Positions 12,198 through 24,140 of a stretch of DNA of 64,000 nt are shown one piece after another; the first letter of the stretch is position 1, and each line of letters opens with the position of its first letter. This stretch comes from Ostrinia nubilalis (taxonomy: Eukaryota; Arthropoda; Insecta; Lepidoptera; Crambidae), in assembly GCF_963855985.1 (NCBI RefSeq), contig NW_026973566.1, positions 3,510,501 through 3,574,500 of the forward strand, in the 5' to 3' direction. The notes under the pieces are model-generated. The model saw only the letters and a list, made by a program, of their open reading frames with translations, had not been told where the DNA came from and did no database searches. The translations under genes were made by a program, and so were the position numbers.

Positions 12198-13096
12198 TGT
12201 GACGCGCCCCGCGACGCATCGACAGCCCTAGCACCGAGCGCAGAGATTTTGACAACCCTACGGCTGCGCAGCCGCACGCCGCACGGACCGAGCTAATATA
12301 AGAGACGGCGGCGACCGCGGGCGCCTAGCATTCGCTCGGGAGCCATTGTAACAGCCAGACGTTCGCGCGCGCGTCTATCGTTCCCTCGGCTGCATTACAC
12401 AGAGTCCCTAGCGAATAGCTATCCACATTGTTCCCTACTAACCTTGACTGTTCGACTCTGGCTTGATCCGATACCTCGTCACTAATCCGCGGCGCCATAA
12501 AGCGTCGTGTCGAGACGTTCTATCGTTGATAGCCAACCGGTTCTCGTCCTTACCGAGTATTGCATGAGATACTCATCCCGAACCTGCGGTAGCAATCCTG
12601 CTGCCACCCTTCCTGAACTTCACACCCCCTCGCCCCGTAGGTCCGACGCCTTTCCCTAGTGGTCGTACTCACTATCGAGGCTTCGGTCTCTGGCTCGAGC
12701 TAATCGGACCACATCCTACCCCCCTAGTTATAAGTATCCAGACTAACAGTCGATAAACCTCGCACAGGGCGCCGCCCCTCTCGCGGATACGAAAACTAGT
12801 TTCGGGACGTGAACCGGGCACGTCACTATCCCTCTTGTCATAGTAGACTTACAATTGTGGAATAACTTGCTCGTTATTTAAATAATAGTAATTTAGAGTC
12901 AGTGAAACTAGAATAAGTAAACTATTGTGGAACCTGAATTACAAAGTGCCATTGTGTTATTGATTGTGCGTTTCCTTGGTCAAATATCCCTGTAGGCATC
13001 CTGGATAGGTACACATCCCTCATCGCAGAAGGCGAACTGGGACTTAGTACTAAACAGCGGGGTGTCAGACTGAGCTAGCTAAGACGCCCCGTTGCA
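12198..13096 (+). repeat. 5' LTR of a Ty3/gypsy element
   Basis: A GC-rich, 899-bp block that begins TGTGACGCG and ends GTTGCA, giving the TG...CA ends of an LTR. It carries a TATA-like AATATAAGAG at about 12294. One base after its end comes a primer-binding site. It interrupts the Jockey ORF1 fragment. No second copy exists in the window, so the 3' LTR is lost or outside it. Confidence 0.75.
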
Positions 13097-13097
13097 A

Positions 13098-13108
13098 TGG
13101 CGCCCAAC
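13098..13108 (+). promoter_or_regulatory. Primer-binding site (tRNA-Lys type)
   Basis: TGGCGCCCAAC, one base after the LTR end, matches the lysine-tRNA primer-binding site known from retroelements over 11 nt. It marks the start of minus-strand DNA synthesis and fixes the LTR boundary. Confidence 0.75.
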
Positions 13109-14890
13109 TAAATAACCCACGGAACCTACAGGGAACACCAGATCGCTAGACACAAGCGAAAGACCAAAAGGAAAGCAAAACTTCGCACCAAATTGATAAT
13201 CACACATGTCAGAACCGACATCTTGAATATACAAACTGAAGAAGACAGAACTTGAAAACGAGTGCAAAAGAAGAAACATAAAAACGGAGAACAGAACCGT
13301 ACAAGAACTGAGACAGAATCTCACAGAAGTACTCAGAACCAAGCAGTCCCGTCAACCCGTCCAGTCCGCCAATAAATCCTCCGAAGAACAGTCTAACAGT
13401 GAGTTGCAAGAAAGGATTTTTTCCTGGCAGCTTGGTGACTGGAATTGAACCGCCACCGGTGCAGACGGAGAAGATGGTGAGTTGTCTGCACGTGAAAAGA
13501 GGTTGTCCGGCTTGCAGAAATTTATATAAGTTACCGTTTCTTGTATGAAATTAAAAAAAATGTAAATAAAACAGCTCCCTCTCAATTGACACAATTTATT
13601 TTATCTAGTAAACTCTTATACAGTTAACAATTAAGATATTATAACTACTGTAATAGATAGAGCCAATCTCAAGGGATTCAGGGTCGTTAATTAGGTTCGG
13701 TTTGGTGAATATTATTGCCACTACAAATTTCTTAAAACTCAGCCTAAATATTAAAAGACTCTACTGGTTAAGATAACTGCGCGATGTCAGGTCGGAAAGA
13801 CTCCTACTTGAAGGATGGAAAAGTGGGTACCTTGGAAGCCATGCGGTTATAAGCCGTTACCCTGAACGTTCCTCTCTCCTTCCGGGGTCCAACGGGTCTC
13901 GCACACTTTTAGGCTACAAGCAGCGTCCTCCACGGCCTCAAGCGCGCAGTGCCAGATGAAGCTCTTGCATCTCCTCGACAGGAAAGCGTTCAAACTCTTG
14001 CAGAGACAGAGGTTTGATGACAAGGAGGAAATGCGAAGAGATCAGCAGTTTAGAAAGGAGAAATAATTCATACGAAATGAAGAGAAATTAAAATATATGA
14101 AATATCATCAAAATATTATGTTTAAATTATAAAATCCCGCATCTGAAACGAAAAATACGAGTGTCAGCATCACATGTGGAACGTGGCATTAGGTTATGAA
14201 AAATCCAGCAATGGGAAATAAATACTTACGAAGACTGTTCGCTAATTTGAGCTTCACTCGCAGTTTTCAGCAACCCAATACCCTCATCCGAATAGGATTT
14301 AGGGAATTTCTGAAAGAAACGATCACATGAAATACCACGTACTGGAATACGAAAAATATCAATCACGAAAAATAAATAAATTCTCCGACGGGAACTTACC
14401 TCATGTGTGTTTATTTTTAAAATATATTAAGAAATTATCGTGGATGCATTCTGCATCACACGATTTGAAACACAGGGGATTACATCCCCAAAAATAATAA
14501 AATTGCGGTTGCGCAAGATCGACCAAAATTCCAAAGTGATTTGACAGCTCAACCGACAGCCGCGAGTCATAGAGATCGCAAGACGTTTCGTTTCGCCGCT
14601 TAGAAAAGCAAACACCAATAAAAACCAAGATGAAAACAATTTCCAGAACACCGAAAATACTCCATTAAAAAATAGAACAATCAAAATAAAAACATTAGGA
14701 AATGTTTCACCAAAATATATTTGAATTGACTGAGCAAAAAGCGCCATCTATTGCAAACCTTCTTCAATCAAACTTCTAAATCCGCCAATAGATGTCGCTA
14801 GTGGTACCCTAAATCCAAATATCGAGTAAGAAAACCAATTTGTGAAAACCAGCTAAAACCGCAACGTTACAGAGTCAGAAACCGATTTTG
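13109..14890. other. Gypsy leader and unassigned interior
   Basis: Roughly 1.8 kb between the primer-binding site and the first recognisable gag codons. No domain is recognised. Several minus-strand open frames (for example 14427-14747) have hydrophobic, unconvincing translations. The 13790-14050 part is GC-richer and may be another insertion. Confidence 0.4.
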
Positions 14891-14942
14891 AAGACACAGA
14901 GATGCAGCAAGATCCAAACATGTCGTACAGTGTACGACATGT

Positions 14943-15803
14943 CAGGGGTCACCAAATGGCGGACCGCGATCCGCATGCGGACCGCCGACCCATTGTATGC
15001 GGACCGAGTTATTACGAGCTTACAAGCAAGAAAGAGATTGCGGATCGCATCGCATAAGCGTTGATCGTCGCGCGGTGGTGAAGCGCGGCGCCGCGCGCGT
15101 GCGACAAGAAGGCGGGGCGGGGATTACGTGCTTACACTTTCCTAATTTAAGAAAAAATAATAATCAGCAGTGACAATGAGATTGACGTCAACCAATACAA
15201 GACGTTCATTTCAGATCTCAAATCGGAATTTCAAACAAGGTTCGCTGATTTTACTCTGAATGATTTTAAGAAAATTGAGAATGTTGTAGAAATCCTCAGC
15301 AGTATTTTTACTCTCTGCATCCCGATGGTGAATGGAGCAGCGAAGCTGCAAGTGTTTTCGGGAGTGATAAAGCTATTCTGCAGATGGAAATGATCGATTT
15401 CCAAGAAAACGTCTGTTTCCAGAAAGAGTTCTGGATAAAATTTGTGTGTGGTAATAAATATCCAGAACTACAAAAATTAGCTTTGAAACTTCTCACTTTG
15501 TTTGGGTCACCATTATATTTGCGAAGCAGCATTTTCGAAGATGAACTTCGTTAAGAATAGATTTCGATCTCGACTTATTGATGAACATCTTCAGGATTTA
15601 ATGTCAATAGTTTGCACCAATTCCACTCCAAACTTCAGACAGATAATTAACAATAAAAAATGTCACTTTTCTCATTGATATGTAACTTTTGTAATTTCCG
15701 TAATTACCTTTTTTCAATATTTTTTTTTTATAATACGTGCGGACCGCGGAGGTCATTTCATTTTGAAAAATGGACCCCGACCGAAACTAATCGGTGACCC
15801 CTG
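14943..15803 (+). mobile_element. hAT element with decayed transposase C-terminus, inserted in gypsy gag
   Basis: The ends CAGGGGTCACC and GGTGACCCCTG are inverted repeats. On the plus strand at about 15200-15660 a broken frame resembles the hAT C-terminal dimerisation region: a PELQKLALKLLTLFGSP stretch, then a serine-rich box, with stops soon after. The element lies within gag: the reading frame on its left resumes on its right. The expected 8-bp duplication is obscured by a palindrome at the left flank (14918-14942). Confidence 0.8.
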
Positions 15804-15809
15804 TCGTAC

Positions 15810-17399
15810 ACCGTAGATCAGACTGAAAGCATAACGGCCAGATGGAACCTAAGTTTTGACACATACAACGACCCAGTGGAGTTCCTAGAGCAACTGGACG
15901 AACTCATGTCATCGGGCGAGGTCAAACCAGATAAAGTGCTCAAAGTGCTCCCCAGATTCCTGAAAGGAAAGGCCGTACTGTGGTATAGAAATAATAAAAA
16001 CTCGTTTACTACATGGAACGAATTCATAGAACTCTTCAAGTTGACATTTGTGAGCTGTGACAGTGACCTGTTAGCTAAAATAGTGAATTATAGGCAACAT
16101 CACCGCCAAAAATTCACGGACTACCTGATTGAAATACAAACACTCATGCGCAGATACGCAAAAATGTCAAAAGAAGAAGAACTAAATAGAATCTACGAAA
16201 ACATGAACGCAAAATACAAGTTTTATATCAAGAAATCAGAAGTCGACTCGATAAGCAAATTAATACAACTGGCAAACGACTATGAAAATGTCACAGCAGA
16301 ACGTCAAACTAGCTTCACAGAACGAGAACCACGAAATGATCACCACGAAACAAGCACAAATCAAGGACACAAGGAGACGGCATCATACATACACAATTAC
16401 AACACAAATACTTGCTGCTGGAGCTGTGAAAAACAAGGACACTCGATGAAAGATTGCAGAAGCAAAAAGGTACTATTTTGTAACGGTTGTGGCAAGATCG
16501 GCAAAATGAGTAAACAGTGTTGTAAGAAAACAAGTGAGTACACACAGTCCATGACAATAAACACAAGTCCGCAAATTAAAGATAACCGTCCCTTCGTAGA
16601 TGTATCGATACTAGGCGAAAAATATCAAGCACTCGTAGACACCGGCGCCACAAGATCATACATCAACGACCAAGTGTACAAGAAATTCGTAAAAAGAAAC
16701 CTGAAACCGAAAACAGTAAGCATAATAGCTAGCATGACAGATGGGCACACAACTCGAATTAAAGAAGCACTAGACTTGGAAATAAAAATAAAAGGAAAAA
16801 CAATTAACCACCAAGTGTTATATCATCCACAAATCACGACTATACTGATCGGCATGGACATATTAAATAGAATAGGAGCCAAAATAGAATGGCCCAAAGA
16901 TAATATCAAGCAAGGGGAACAAGCGGGAACAACGTCAAGAAAAAGTACAGAAGCCAACATCGTACCTACATACGAAATGGCCGAAACACCGACAAGTAAG
17001 AAAAAACACAAGATCAAACTCGCACATGAAAAACAAATCAAGAAAAAAGACTATTCACGGAACCCTAAAAGTCAAAAAGTAACAAATAAACACGTAACAC
17101 GCTTAAAACAAGAAACAAAAGAAAACTGGATCCAAAAGAAAATTCAAGAAATACAAAAAACCGGAAACAAGGACTATAAAATGTCAAACAGCAAATTATA
17201 CAGAAAAATAATAAATCACGCATACGGACCAAGAACAAAAACATCATCAGACTGGAAACTATGCATAAACAACAATGAAAAAGACCAGATTCTGAAGAAA
17301 AACCACGATACACCAACCGCAGGCCATCTAGGAACAGCAAAAACACTGAACAAAATATCACAGAGATATTATTGGCCCGGTATATATCTACATAAATAA
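15810..17399 (+). pseudogene. Ty3/gypsy gag-protease-integrase frame with reverse transcriptase deleted
   Basis: One open frame (methionine at 15876, 507 codons). Residues 1-165: a retrotransposon gag region (FLKGKAVLWY). About 180-215: two zinc knuckles, the first CX2CX4HX4C, the second lacking its histidine. About 250: a retropepsin with ALVDTGATRSYI. The C-terminus has an H2C2 integrase zinc-binding segment (TAGHLGTAKT ending YYWPG). RT and RNase H are absent although the frame stays open, so an internal in-frame deletion is likely. The frame ends just before the 41.8-kb insertion at 17426. A normal element would encode over 1000 codons. It could at most act in trans. Confidence 0.85.
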
Positions 17400-17418
17400 A
17401 TCAACACCGGAAACCGTC

Positions 17419-17425
17419 ATTTATG
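17419..17425. repeat. Left target-site duplication ATTTATG of the large block
   Basis: ATTTATG directly before GGGGTTATTCC; the same seven bases follow the opposite end at 59192-59198. Confidence 0.75.
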
Positions 17426-17642
17426 GGGGTTATTCCGTATTTGACCCATGACAACTTAACCCATTTCTTCACTCATCCCAAATTAGTATTCCTAGCTCAA
17501 CCCATTACATAATTTCGTTATTCTACCCAAATGCATTCCTTACTCAACCCAAAGTAAATATACCAAAAATAAGTATGGATAGTAAAACAACATTTACTGT
17601 TTTTTCAGAAATTTAATAATGATAAATACATACTAGTAAAAT

Positions 17643-17968
17643 GAGACACTCTTGTAGGTTGTTTAACTTGTATTTCAGCACCACTGATTTACACAATTCC
17701 GACATTATGACGTCGAATCGAACTGACTGTCCAGCGGCATGCCAGCGATAAGGTAACTTCCCCTTCCATCAGTGAAAGTCGACCGGTTGAAAACGACTTA
17801 TCGACGGCATGCCCCGGAACTAATAAATATGAAATAATTAGATGTAATACACAATAAATTCTAAAATCATTCTAGTGTCTGCAAAATGCCTAGGAAGTAA
17901 TCAAATAAAGTATTTTAATTTAATAATGGGTTTTTGGGTTCTTCTAAAATACAATACAAATACTACTT
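17643..17968 (-). repeat. Rep-A repeat, copy 2, part 1
   Basis: Reverse-oriented Rep-A, with two internal deletions relative to copy 3. It stops at AATACTA and resumes at 34036 after about 16 kb of insertions, then again at 36555 after the Helitron. Confidence 0.8.
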
Positions 17969-18042
17969 ACTTTTTTTTTTTTCGTCTGGCAGCCCTGCCT
18001 GTCAGACGTACTTAGATCAGCTGTTAGATTAATTTTAAGATA

Positions 18043-20213
18043 AATCAAATCAAATCAAATCAAATCAAATCATTTATTTCGCTTGAAAGTGGTACATGTA
18101 AGTGATGGTAAAGTAGATTAGAGTAGTATCACACATTTCGCCAGAGTATGGCATGCAAAAATATAAAATTTAAACAATGTCATTTTAAGTAATTATGTCA
18201 ACAATAAAGTTATTAACATCAAATAGAACACAAATATTAGATATGAATAAAGTCACCGAGTATGTAGTCAAAAATTAGAATATAAATATCAAGGTTACAA
18301 CAACTTCCCTGATTTAAAATAATTAACATATTCGTCCATTGAGTAAAAACATTTTTCTATCAACCATCGTTTGAGAGTGCATTTAAATTTGTTTAGTGGG
18401 AGTATTTTCAAGTCATCTTGTAATTTATTATATATTTTTATTGCCATACAGTACGTACTCCGACTGTAAAGCGTTGTAGTGTTGATGGGCAACACAAGTG
18501 CATTCGGGTATCTTGTATTAAATCTGCAAACATTTTTCTTCATCACAAATAATCCCAGATTGGTTTTGACGAAGACACAAATCTCATATATGTATATACA
18601 AGGAACAGTGAGCAGCCCTAGTGTTTTAAATAATGGTCTACAAGATGTTAAACCATCAACATTGCAGATGGCTCGGATGCATTGCTTTTGTGCTTTAAGT
18701 GCCCGGTTGACATGACACGAGTTTCCCCAAAGAATTATGCCATACCTTAATAAAGAACATACATATCCGTGGTATGCTTGGATTGCAATATTCCTTTCAC
18801 TAACTCTTCCAAGGCGCCATAGTGCATATGCAAAAGAGTTTATTTTATTGCAGAGTTTATTTATATGTTCTAGCCAAGACAATTCATCATCAATTTTGAT
18901 ACCCAGGAATAAGGCATCCCTCGACTCTTTAATGGTATTCGAACCAGAAACAACATGTAAAGAGTGTTTGTTACCATTTTTGTTAATAAATTGTATAAAT
19001 GTCGTTTTTTCTAAATTTACTCTGAGATTATTATTACCTAACCACTTTATAATGTTATGGATTATTTTATTTATGTCGTCATTATATGTTTTAGTATTGT
19101 TGCATGGAATAATAACAGATACATCGTCAGCAAAAAGTATACAATCGTGTACAGTCACATCGGGGAGATCATTTATGTAGAGTAAAAAGAGTAAGGGGCC
19201 CAAAATGCTTCCCTGCGGTACTCCAACATTGTTCAAATTTATAGATGATCTAAACTTATTTAATTCTAAATTTTTATCCATCTTTGTTATTTCTACGTAT
19301 TGCTTTCTATTATTTAGATAACTCTTAATCCACTCATTTGTGATTCCTCTTAACCCTAGTGCGTTATATTTGTTAAGAAGAATATTGTGAGACACAAAAT
19401 CAAATGCCTTGCTCATGTCGAAAAATACCGTTGTAACTGGTGTACGCTTATCTAGATAAGACGATACCTACTTTGTTTATTAATGTAAAGGCAGCTAAAG
19501 ATGTCGATTTACCTTTCTGGAAGCCATATTGTTCTGGTTTTATTAATTTATATTTGTTCAAAAAATTTGTTATACGGACGTGCATAGCTCTTTCGAATAT
19601 TTTTGAGATTGTAGGCAGAAGAGATATAGGCCTATAGTTCTCAACTGCAAATTTGCTTACTTTCTTATAAAGTGGTTTAACGATAGACATTTTAAGGATT
19701 TCTGGAAAAATACCAGTGGAAAAGGATAGATTTATTAGGTAGGCCAATACCGATGATAATTCTATTGCACATATTTTCAAAACATTTGTTTGTATTTCAT
19801 CGAATCCAGTAGAATTCGTGGAATTTAGTGAAGCAATAATTTTTTGAACCTCCTTTTCGTCAATCGGGTACAAAAAAATGCTGTCCTTACTATACTTTAA
19901 AAATTTATAGCTATCAGATTCATCATTTGTCTTCGAGTTCGATTTAGTCAAATTAATATAATAATCATTAAATGCATTTGCAATGTCAACAGGTTTGTCA
20001 ATATTTTCATTATTTATAACTAGTTTGTCAATGTTTGTATTAGAAAATACATTCTGAGATTCGCCTTTGATTACATTCCATGTTGCCCTGCATATGTTTT
20101 TCGATTTCTGCATATACCTAGTATTAGTAATTTTCTGAGCCTGATTTATGCAACGTTTAAGAAGTTTTGAGTATTTATTATATTTTGCTTTGGAGTTTGC
20201 GTTTGGACTTTAC
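18043..20213 (-). pseudogene. 5'-truncated CR1-like LINE (RT domain)
   Basis: Minus-strand LINE. RT part 1 (20113-19448) contains ENYRPISLLPTISKIFERA and EQYGFQKGKST; after a frameshift near 19440, part 2 (19416-18295) has DMSKAFDFVSHNIL, GVPQGSILGPLLFLLYINDL and the catalytic FADD. The C-terminus ends about 18295, then a 3' UTR and a (GATTT)n tail at 18043-18075, typical of CR1-group elements. The endonuclease and ORF1 are missing, as expected from incomplete reverse transcription. It is inactive because of the frameshift and truncation. Confidence 0.88.
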
Positions 20214-20230
20214 GACTATTTTATAATTAG

Positions 20231-20760
20231 TGAAATGAAACACTCTTGTAGGTTGTTCTAACTTGTATTTCAGCACCACTGATTTACACAATTCCGACAT
20301 TATGACGTCATCTTAATAGTACCTCTTGCTTTGAACGCTCAAATCGAACTGACTGTCCAGCGGCATGCCAGCGATAAGGTAACTTCCCCTTCCATCAGTG
20401 AAAGTCGACCGGTTCAAAACGACTTATCGACGGCATGCTCCGGAACTAGTCAAATGCAATACTTATTTCATAATTAGCTGTTTTCTTAATTTTTAAAATA
20501 CTAAAATGTATACAATAAAAATCTAAAATAATTAAATTAAATAATAAATATGAAATAATTGGATTTAATACAAAATAAATTCTAAAATCATTCTAATGTC
20601 TGCAAAATGCCTAGGAAGTAATCAAATAAAGTATTTTAATTTAATAATGGGTTTTTGGGTTCTTCTAAAATACAATACAAATACTAAAATTGTTGCAATA
20701 ACTATTTAAAAGTAACCAATAATCGTATAAAATACAATATAAATTCTAAAATCATTACAT
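20231..20760 (-). repeat. Rep-A repeat, copy 3
   Basis: Nearly continuous reverse copy with the GAAATGAAACACTC end, the dyad and the TGACGTCA site intact; it lacks the distal part that holds CGGCCATCCGACACC in copies 1 and 2. The flanks show an inverted match: CGACTATTTTATAATT on the left and AATTATAAAATAGTCG on the right. Confidence 0.8.
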
Positions 20761-21628
20761 TAGTAAATTATAAAATATTTTATAATTAGTAAATTATAAA
20801 ATAGTCGTAATAATGTATCAAAATACACTTAATTAGTGAAATAAATGTGTAAATATCGTGTACAAGTGTTTGCAAATCTGGACTTTGTGTAAACACATAG
20901 TTATAAGGAGATAAAATCGGCGACCAAATTGACAGCTACGACCAACGTACAAAATTTAACCGGAGCCACCGTTTAAACCAGGGGAGTACTGTTTTCAAAA
21001 ATACTGTTTACTTTTATAGGTCTAAATATTTTAAATATTAATTTTGTATTTCAAAATAATTGATATTGCAATCTGTTTGAGGTTATATTTTTATGGTTTT
21101 CAATCATTAAACATTGCTTTGTCACTTTCTTTATGGGAAGTAAATTGCAATCAAACAGTACAACAATATACTCCACAAACCTCATGAAAGTGAGATTCTA
21201 TACAATTCATTACGATTCGGCTGTTGTGCCTCTCTTTACTTGACAATAAGTGGAAGTAAAGTTGAAGATAACAACACCTTGGCCGCAGACAAACTTACTC
21301 AGCACACTCAACAATATACTTTTTGACACCTCACACATCTTTTGTTTGTTTGATTGTGTAAATTGTTAATAGTAAGATGTAATTTTAAACCTTGTTGAAA
21401 GCTAAAAATATTACCCGCAGAAAAAAAAACAGTATAGTTTTCAATATTACTATTAGATTAATAATAATTTATAAAAAACTCTTCATGATAGTTGCATTTT
21501 GTGGAGTTAAAATTATAACTAAAGCTTAAAATTTCAAATTATAACTGTTATAACTCGTACCCCCTATTTTGCATAAATATCCACTGTACACTTCCTTTGG
21601 ATAATTTCAGACAAAAACCACATTCAAC
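20761..21628 (+). other. Presumed 5' region of the plus-strand CR1-like LINE
   Basis: AT-rich, non-coding, ending just before the ORF1 ATG at 21629. Where the LINE itself begins is not clear; its partner boundary on the right is the repeat tail at 33940-34035. Confidence 0.4.
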
Positions 21629-23154
21629 ATGCTCACACGCAGAGCAGCGGCACAAGCCATTGAGCTAAAACTTAGGAGGGCACTCGAGGAACTGAAACAG
21701 AGCCAGGAAAGCTGTAACCAACTCATTAGGGAAAGAGAAGAGAGTGAGGAGGAAATTACCTATATAATAAAAAAAAATACTGAACTGAAACAAGAATTGG
21801 CAGAACTGCATGGCCGTCTCCAGGAGGTAACCGAACACCGTGATGAACTACTGCATACAATCAGTACCTTCGACCAGTGCAGCAATATCTTTGAGCAAAC
21901 CTTGATGCGCAACAATGAGTTAGAAGCTGAACTTAGGGACGCCAATAAGACCATACTGCACTTCGAAGAGGAAAGAAAGCAGCAGGAGTTCACACACACT
22001 CTGGACCTATACGAAGAGCTAATTGGAAGATTTGGAAGCCCTGGTGGACGTGCAGTGCTTCCAGACCTAAATGTATCTTGCGACAACAAATTATCTGAGA
22101 ACATTAGTCAGCCATTAACTTTTTCTAGTAGAAATAAATTTAAAAAATATGTTAAAATTAATAGGTTTATATCTAAAACAAAAAAATTAAAACAGCAAGA
22201 ACAGTTTCACAAAAATATTCTGTTAAGGAAAAAGAATTTAGATTTAGTGGACAGTTTAGAAATCTACCACAGTAAATTAGTAGAGAGTAGGTCCACTCAT
22301 AACTTGGACGTTGAAAGGTTGCAGGCTGAAATCACAAACTTGCATGACTCGCTTGCATCCATAACAGCTAAATATAATTCAGCCAGGGAACAAATTAACG
22401 AACATATCCTGGCAGCAAACAATCTCTTAGATCTAGGTAATCCTACTACGGATTTTAAATCTCTGCCAAATATACCAATGCCAGTAAGTCAGCAACAAAC
22501 TGATGGCGGCTTGCGGCCTTCAATGTCTGCAAAAACTGAATTTTTAAATGTAAAAAAGTCAAACAATGTAGTGTTATTCTCAGATAGGCTAGGAGTTGGT
22601 TATGGCCCTATATTGCATAAAAAATTAAATTGCAAAATTACAAATAATTGTATGCCTGACGCATCCTTTAGTCAATTAATAAATGACATAAAAAAATGTA
22701 AACAAATAGCAAATCTATTTTAATTTTAATGTTCGGAAACAGCCAGAATATTAGTAGGAAAAATATTTTGCATAATTTTTCCACGCTGGCCAGCCTTAAT
22801 GTTGAAAAGATATTTATTTGTGCCCTGCCATACTGTCAAAATGGCTCCTCAGATAATAACAAAAGTATTCACTTACTGAATACTTTATTATATAATTTGA
22901 CTGTTCGTCATAGCGACAAGTTTGTCTTTTTCGACACTAATAAATTTATTAATAATAAGTTCTTAATGACAGGCAGCTCTTTACACCTGCCCCAAAGCAT
23001 AAAATTAAAACTTGCTACTTTGTTAGCATATAATATTAACTGTGTTATTAACACAAAACTTATTAAAGATTTTGGTATTATTAGTAGAAATACTAATATT
23101 TCTGTGACGACCTCTGATTTAAACTCAGAGGGCCGACAACAGACAGGTCTTTAA
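21629..23154 (+). pseudogene. CR1-like LINE ORF1: coiled coil plus probable SGNH/esterase domain
   Basis: Residues 1-120 form a strong heptad coiled coil rich in Glu, Leu and Lys; a second coil lies near residues 185-270. After residue 310 the motif LFSDRLGVGYGPIL looks like block I of SGNH/GDSL esterases, which some CR1-group ORF1 proteins carry; HLPQSIKLKLATLL near the end fits the block V histidine region. The frame stops at 22723 and continues in another frame from 22729 to 23154, so one small indel has split the domain. Family role: RNA-particle formation; the esterase function is not known for certain. Confidence 0.65.
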
Positions 23155-24140
23155 AAGGTTTTAATATTGTTCATCAAAATTTACAAGGCCTGGCTGGCAA
23201 AGAATTAGAATTAGAATTGTTTTTAAAAAAGTACAATGTTCACGTATTAAGCATAACAGAACATTGGCTTAAAAAATATGAATTAATGTTTTATATAGGT
23301 AATTATAAAGTTTGTAGTTCGTTCACCAGGGAGTCGGATATTAGAGGGGGGTCACTCATACTATCAAATAACCAATTTAAATGCAAAGAAAGGAAAGATA
23401 TTGTTTCACTCTCAGTCGAACGAACTATTGAGCTTGCGTGTGCACAGCTAGAGCAGTATATAATTGTAAGTGTGTACAAGCCCCCATCTGCAAATTACCA
23501 ATTATTCGAATCCACTATGGAGGAAGTCTTAAAAAAGGTATTTAAATCAAATAAGAAAGTGGTTGTATGTGGAGATTTTAATATAGATTTATTAGATAAT
23601 ACTCAATATAAAATAAGATTCTTAAACCTGTTTAAATCTTTTAACTTATTAAACCTCTTCAATGAGCCTACTAGAATCACTCCAACATCAGCTACTTGCT
23701 TAGATAATATTTTTTGTAACTGTAATATTCAAAGTAAATCAATAATTAATTGCCTTAGTTCAGATCATAGTGGACAATTGGCCACATTTGAACACCATCA
23801 TGTTCCTAGTACAGTGGATGTTGTTTGTAGGCCAATAACAACTCATCGAATTTACAAATTCAAGAAAAACATTTGTGATAGTATTGATAAACTTATAATA
23901 AATGACAATTAATGTTAATCGAATGTATGAGGATCTATTCAGTGTAGTGAGTGATGAGTTCAAAACCACATTCCCACAGAAAAAGATCCGAATAAATTCG
24001 ATAAAATGTAAATTTGACGACTGGGCTACAACCGGCATTCACAAGAGTAGAAATAAAATGTATGAATTACATAGACTTAAAGCTGATACGCAAGATCCGA
24101 ATGTTATAGAATACGTTAAAAATTACTCTAAAATATTTAA
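23155..24140 (+). pseudogene. CR1-like LINE ORF2, endonuclease part
   Basis: APE-type endonuclease that would nick target DNA. Seen in order: a start like FNIVHQNLQGLAGK, then SITEHWL (metal-binding Glu), VSVYKPPS, VVCGDFNIDLL (DFN box) and LSSDHSG (catalytic SDH). A frameshift lies near 23905, after which a linker continues to 24140. There the frame is cut by an element inserted at TTAA; it resumes at 28748. Confidence 0.82.

Noticed and set aside
12198..13096. GC-rich block considered as a host promoter/CpG island
   Set aside because: TG..CA ends followed by a tRNA-Lys type primer-binding site explain it better as an LTR.
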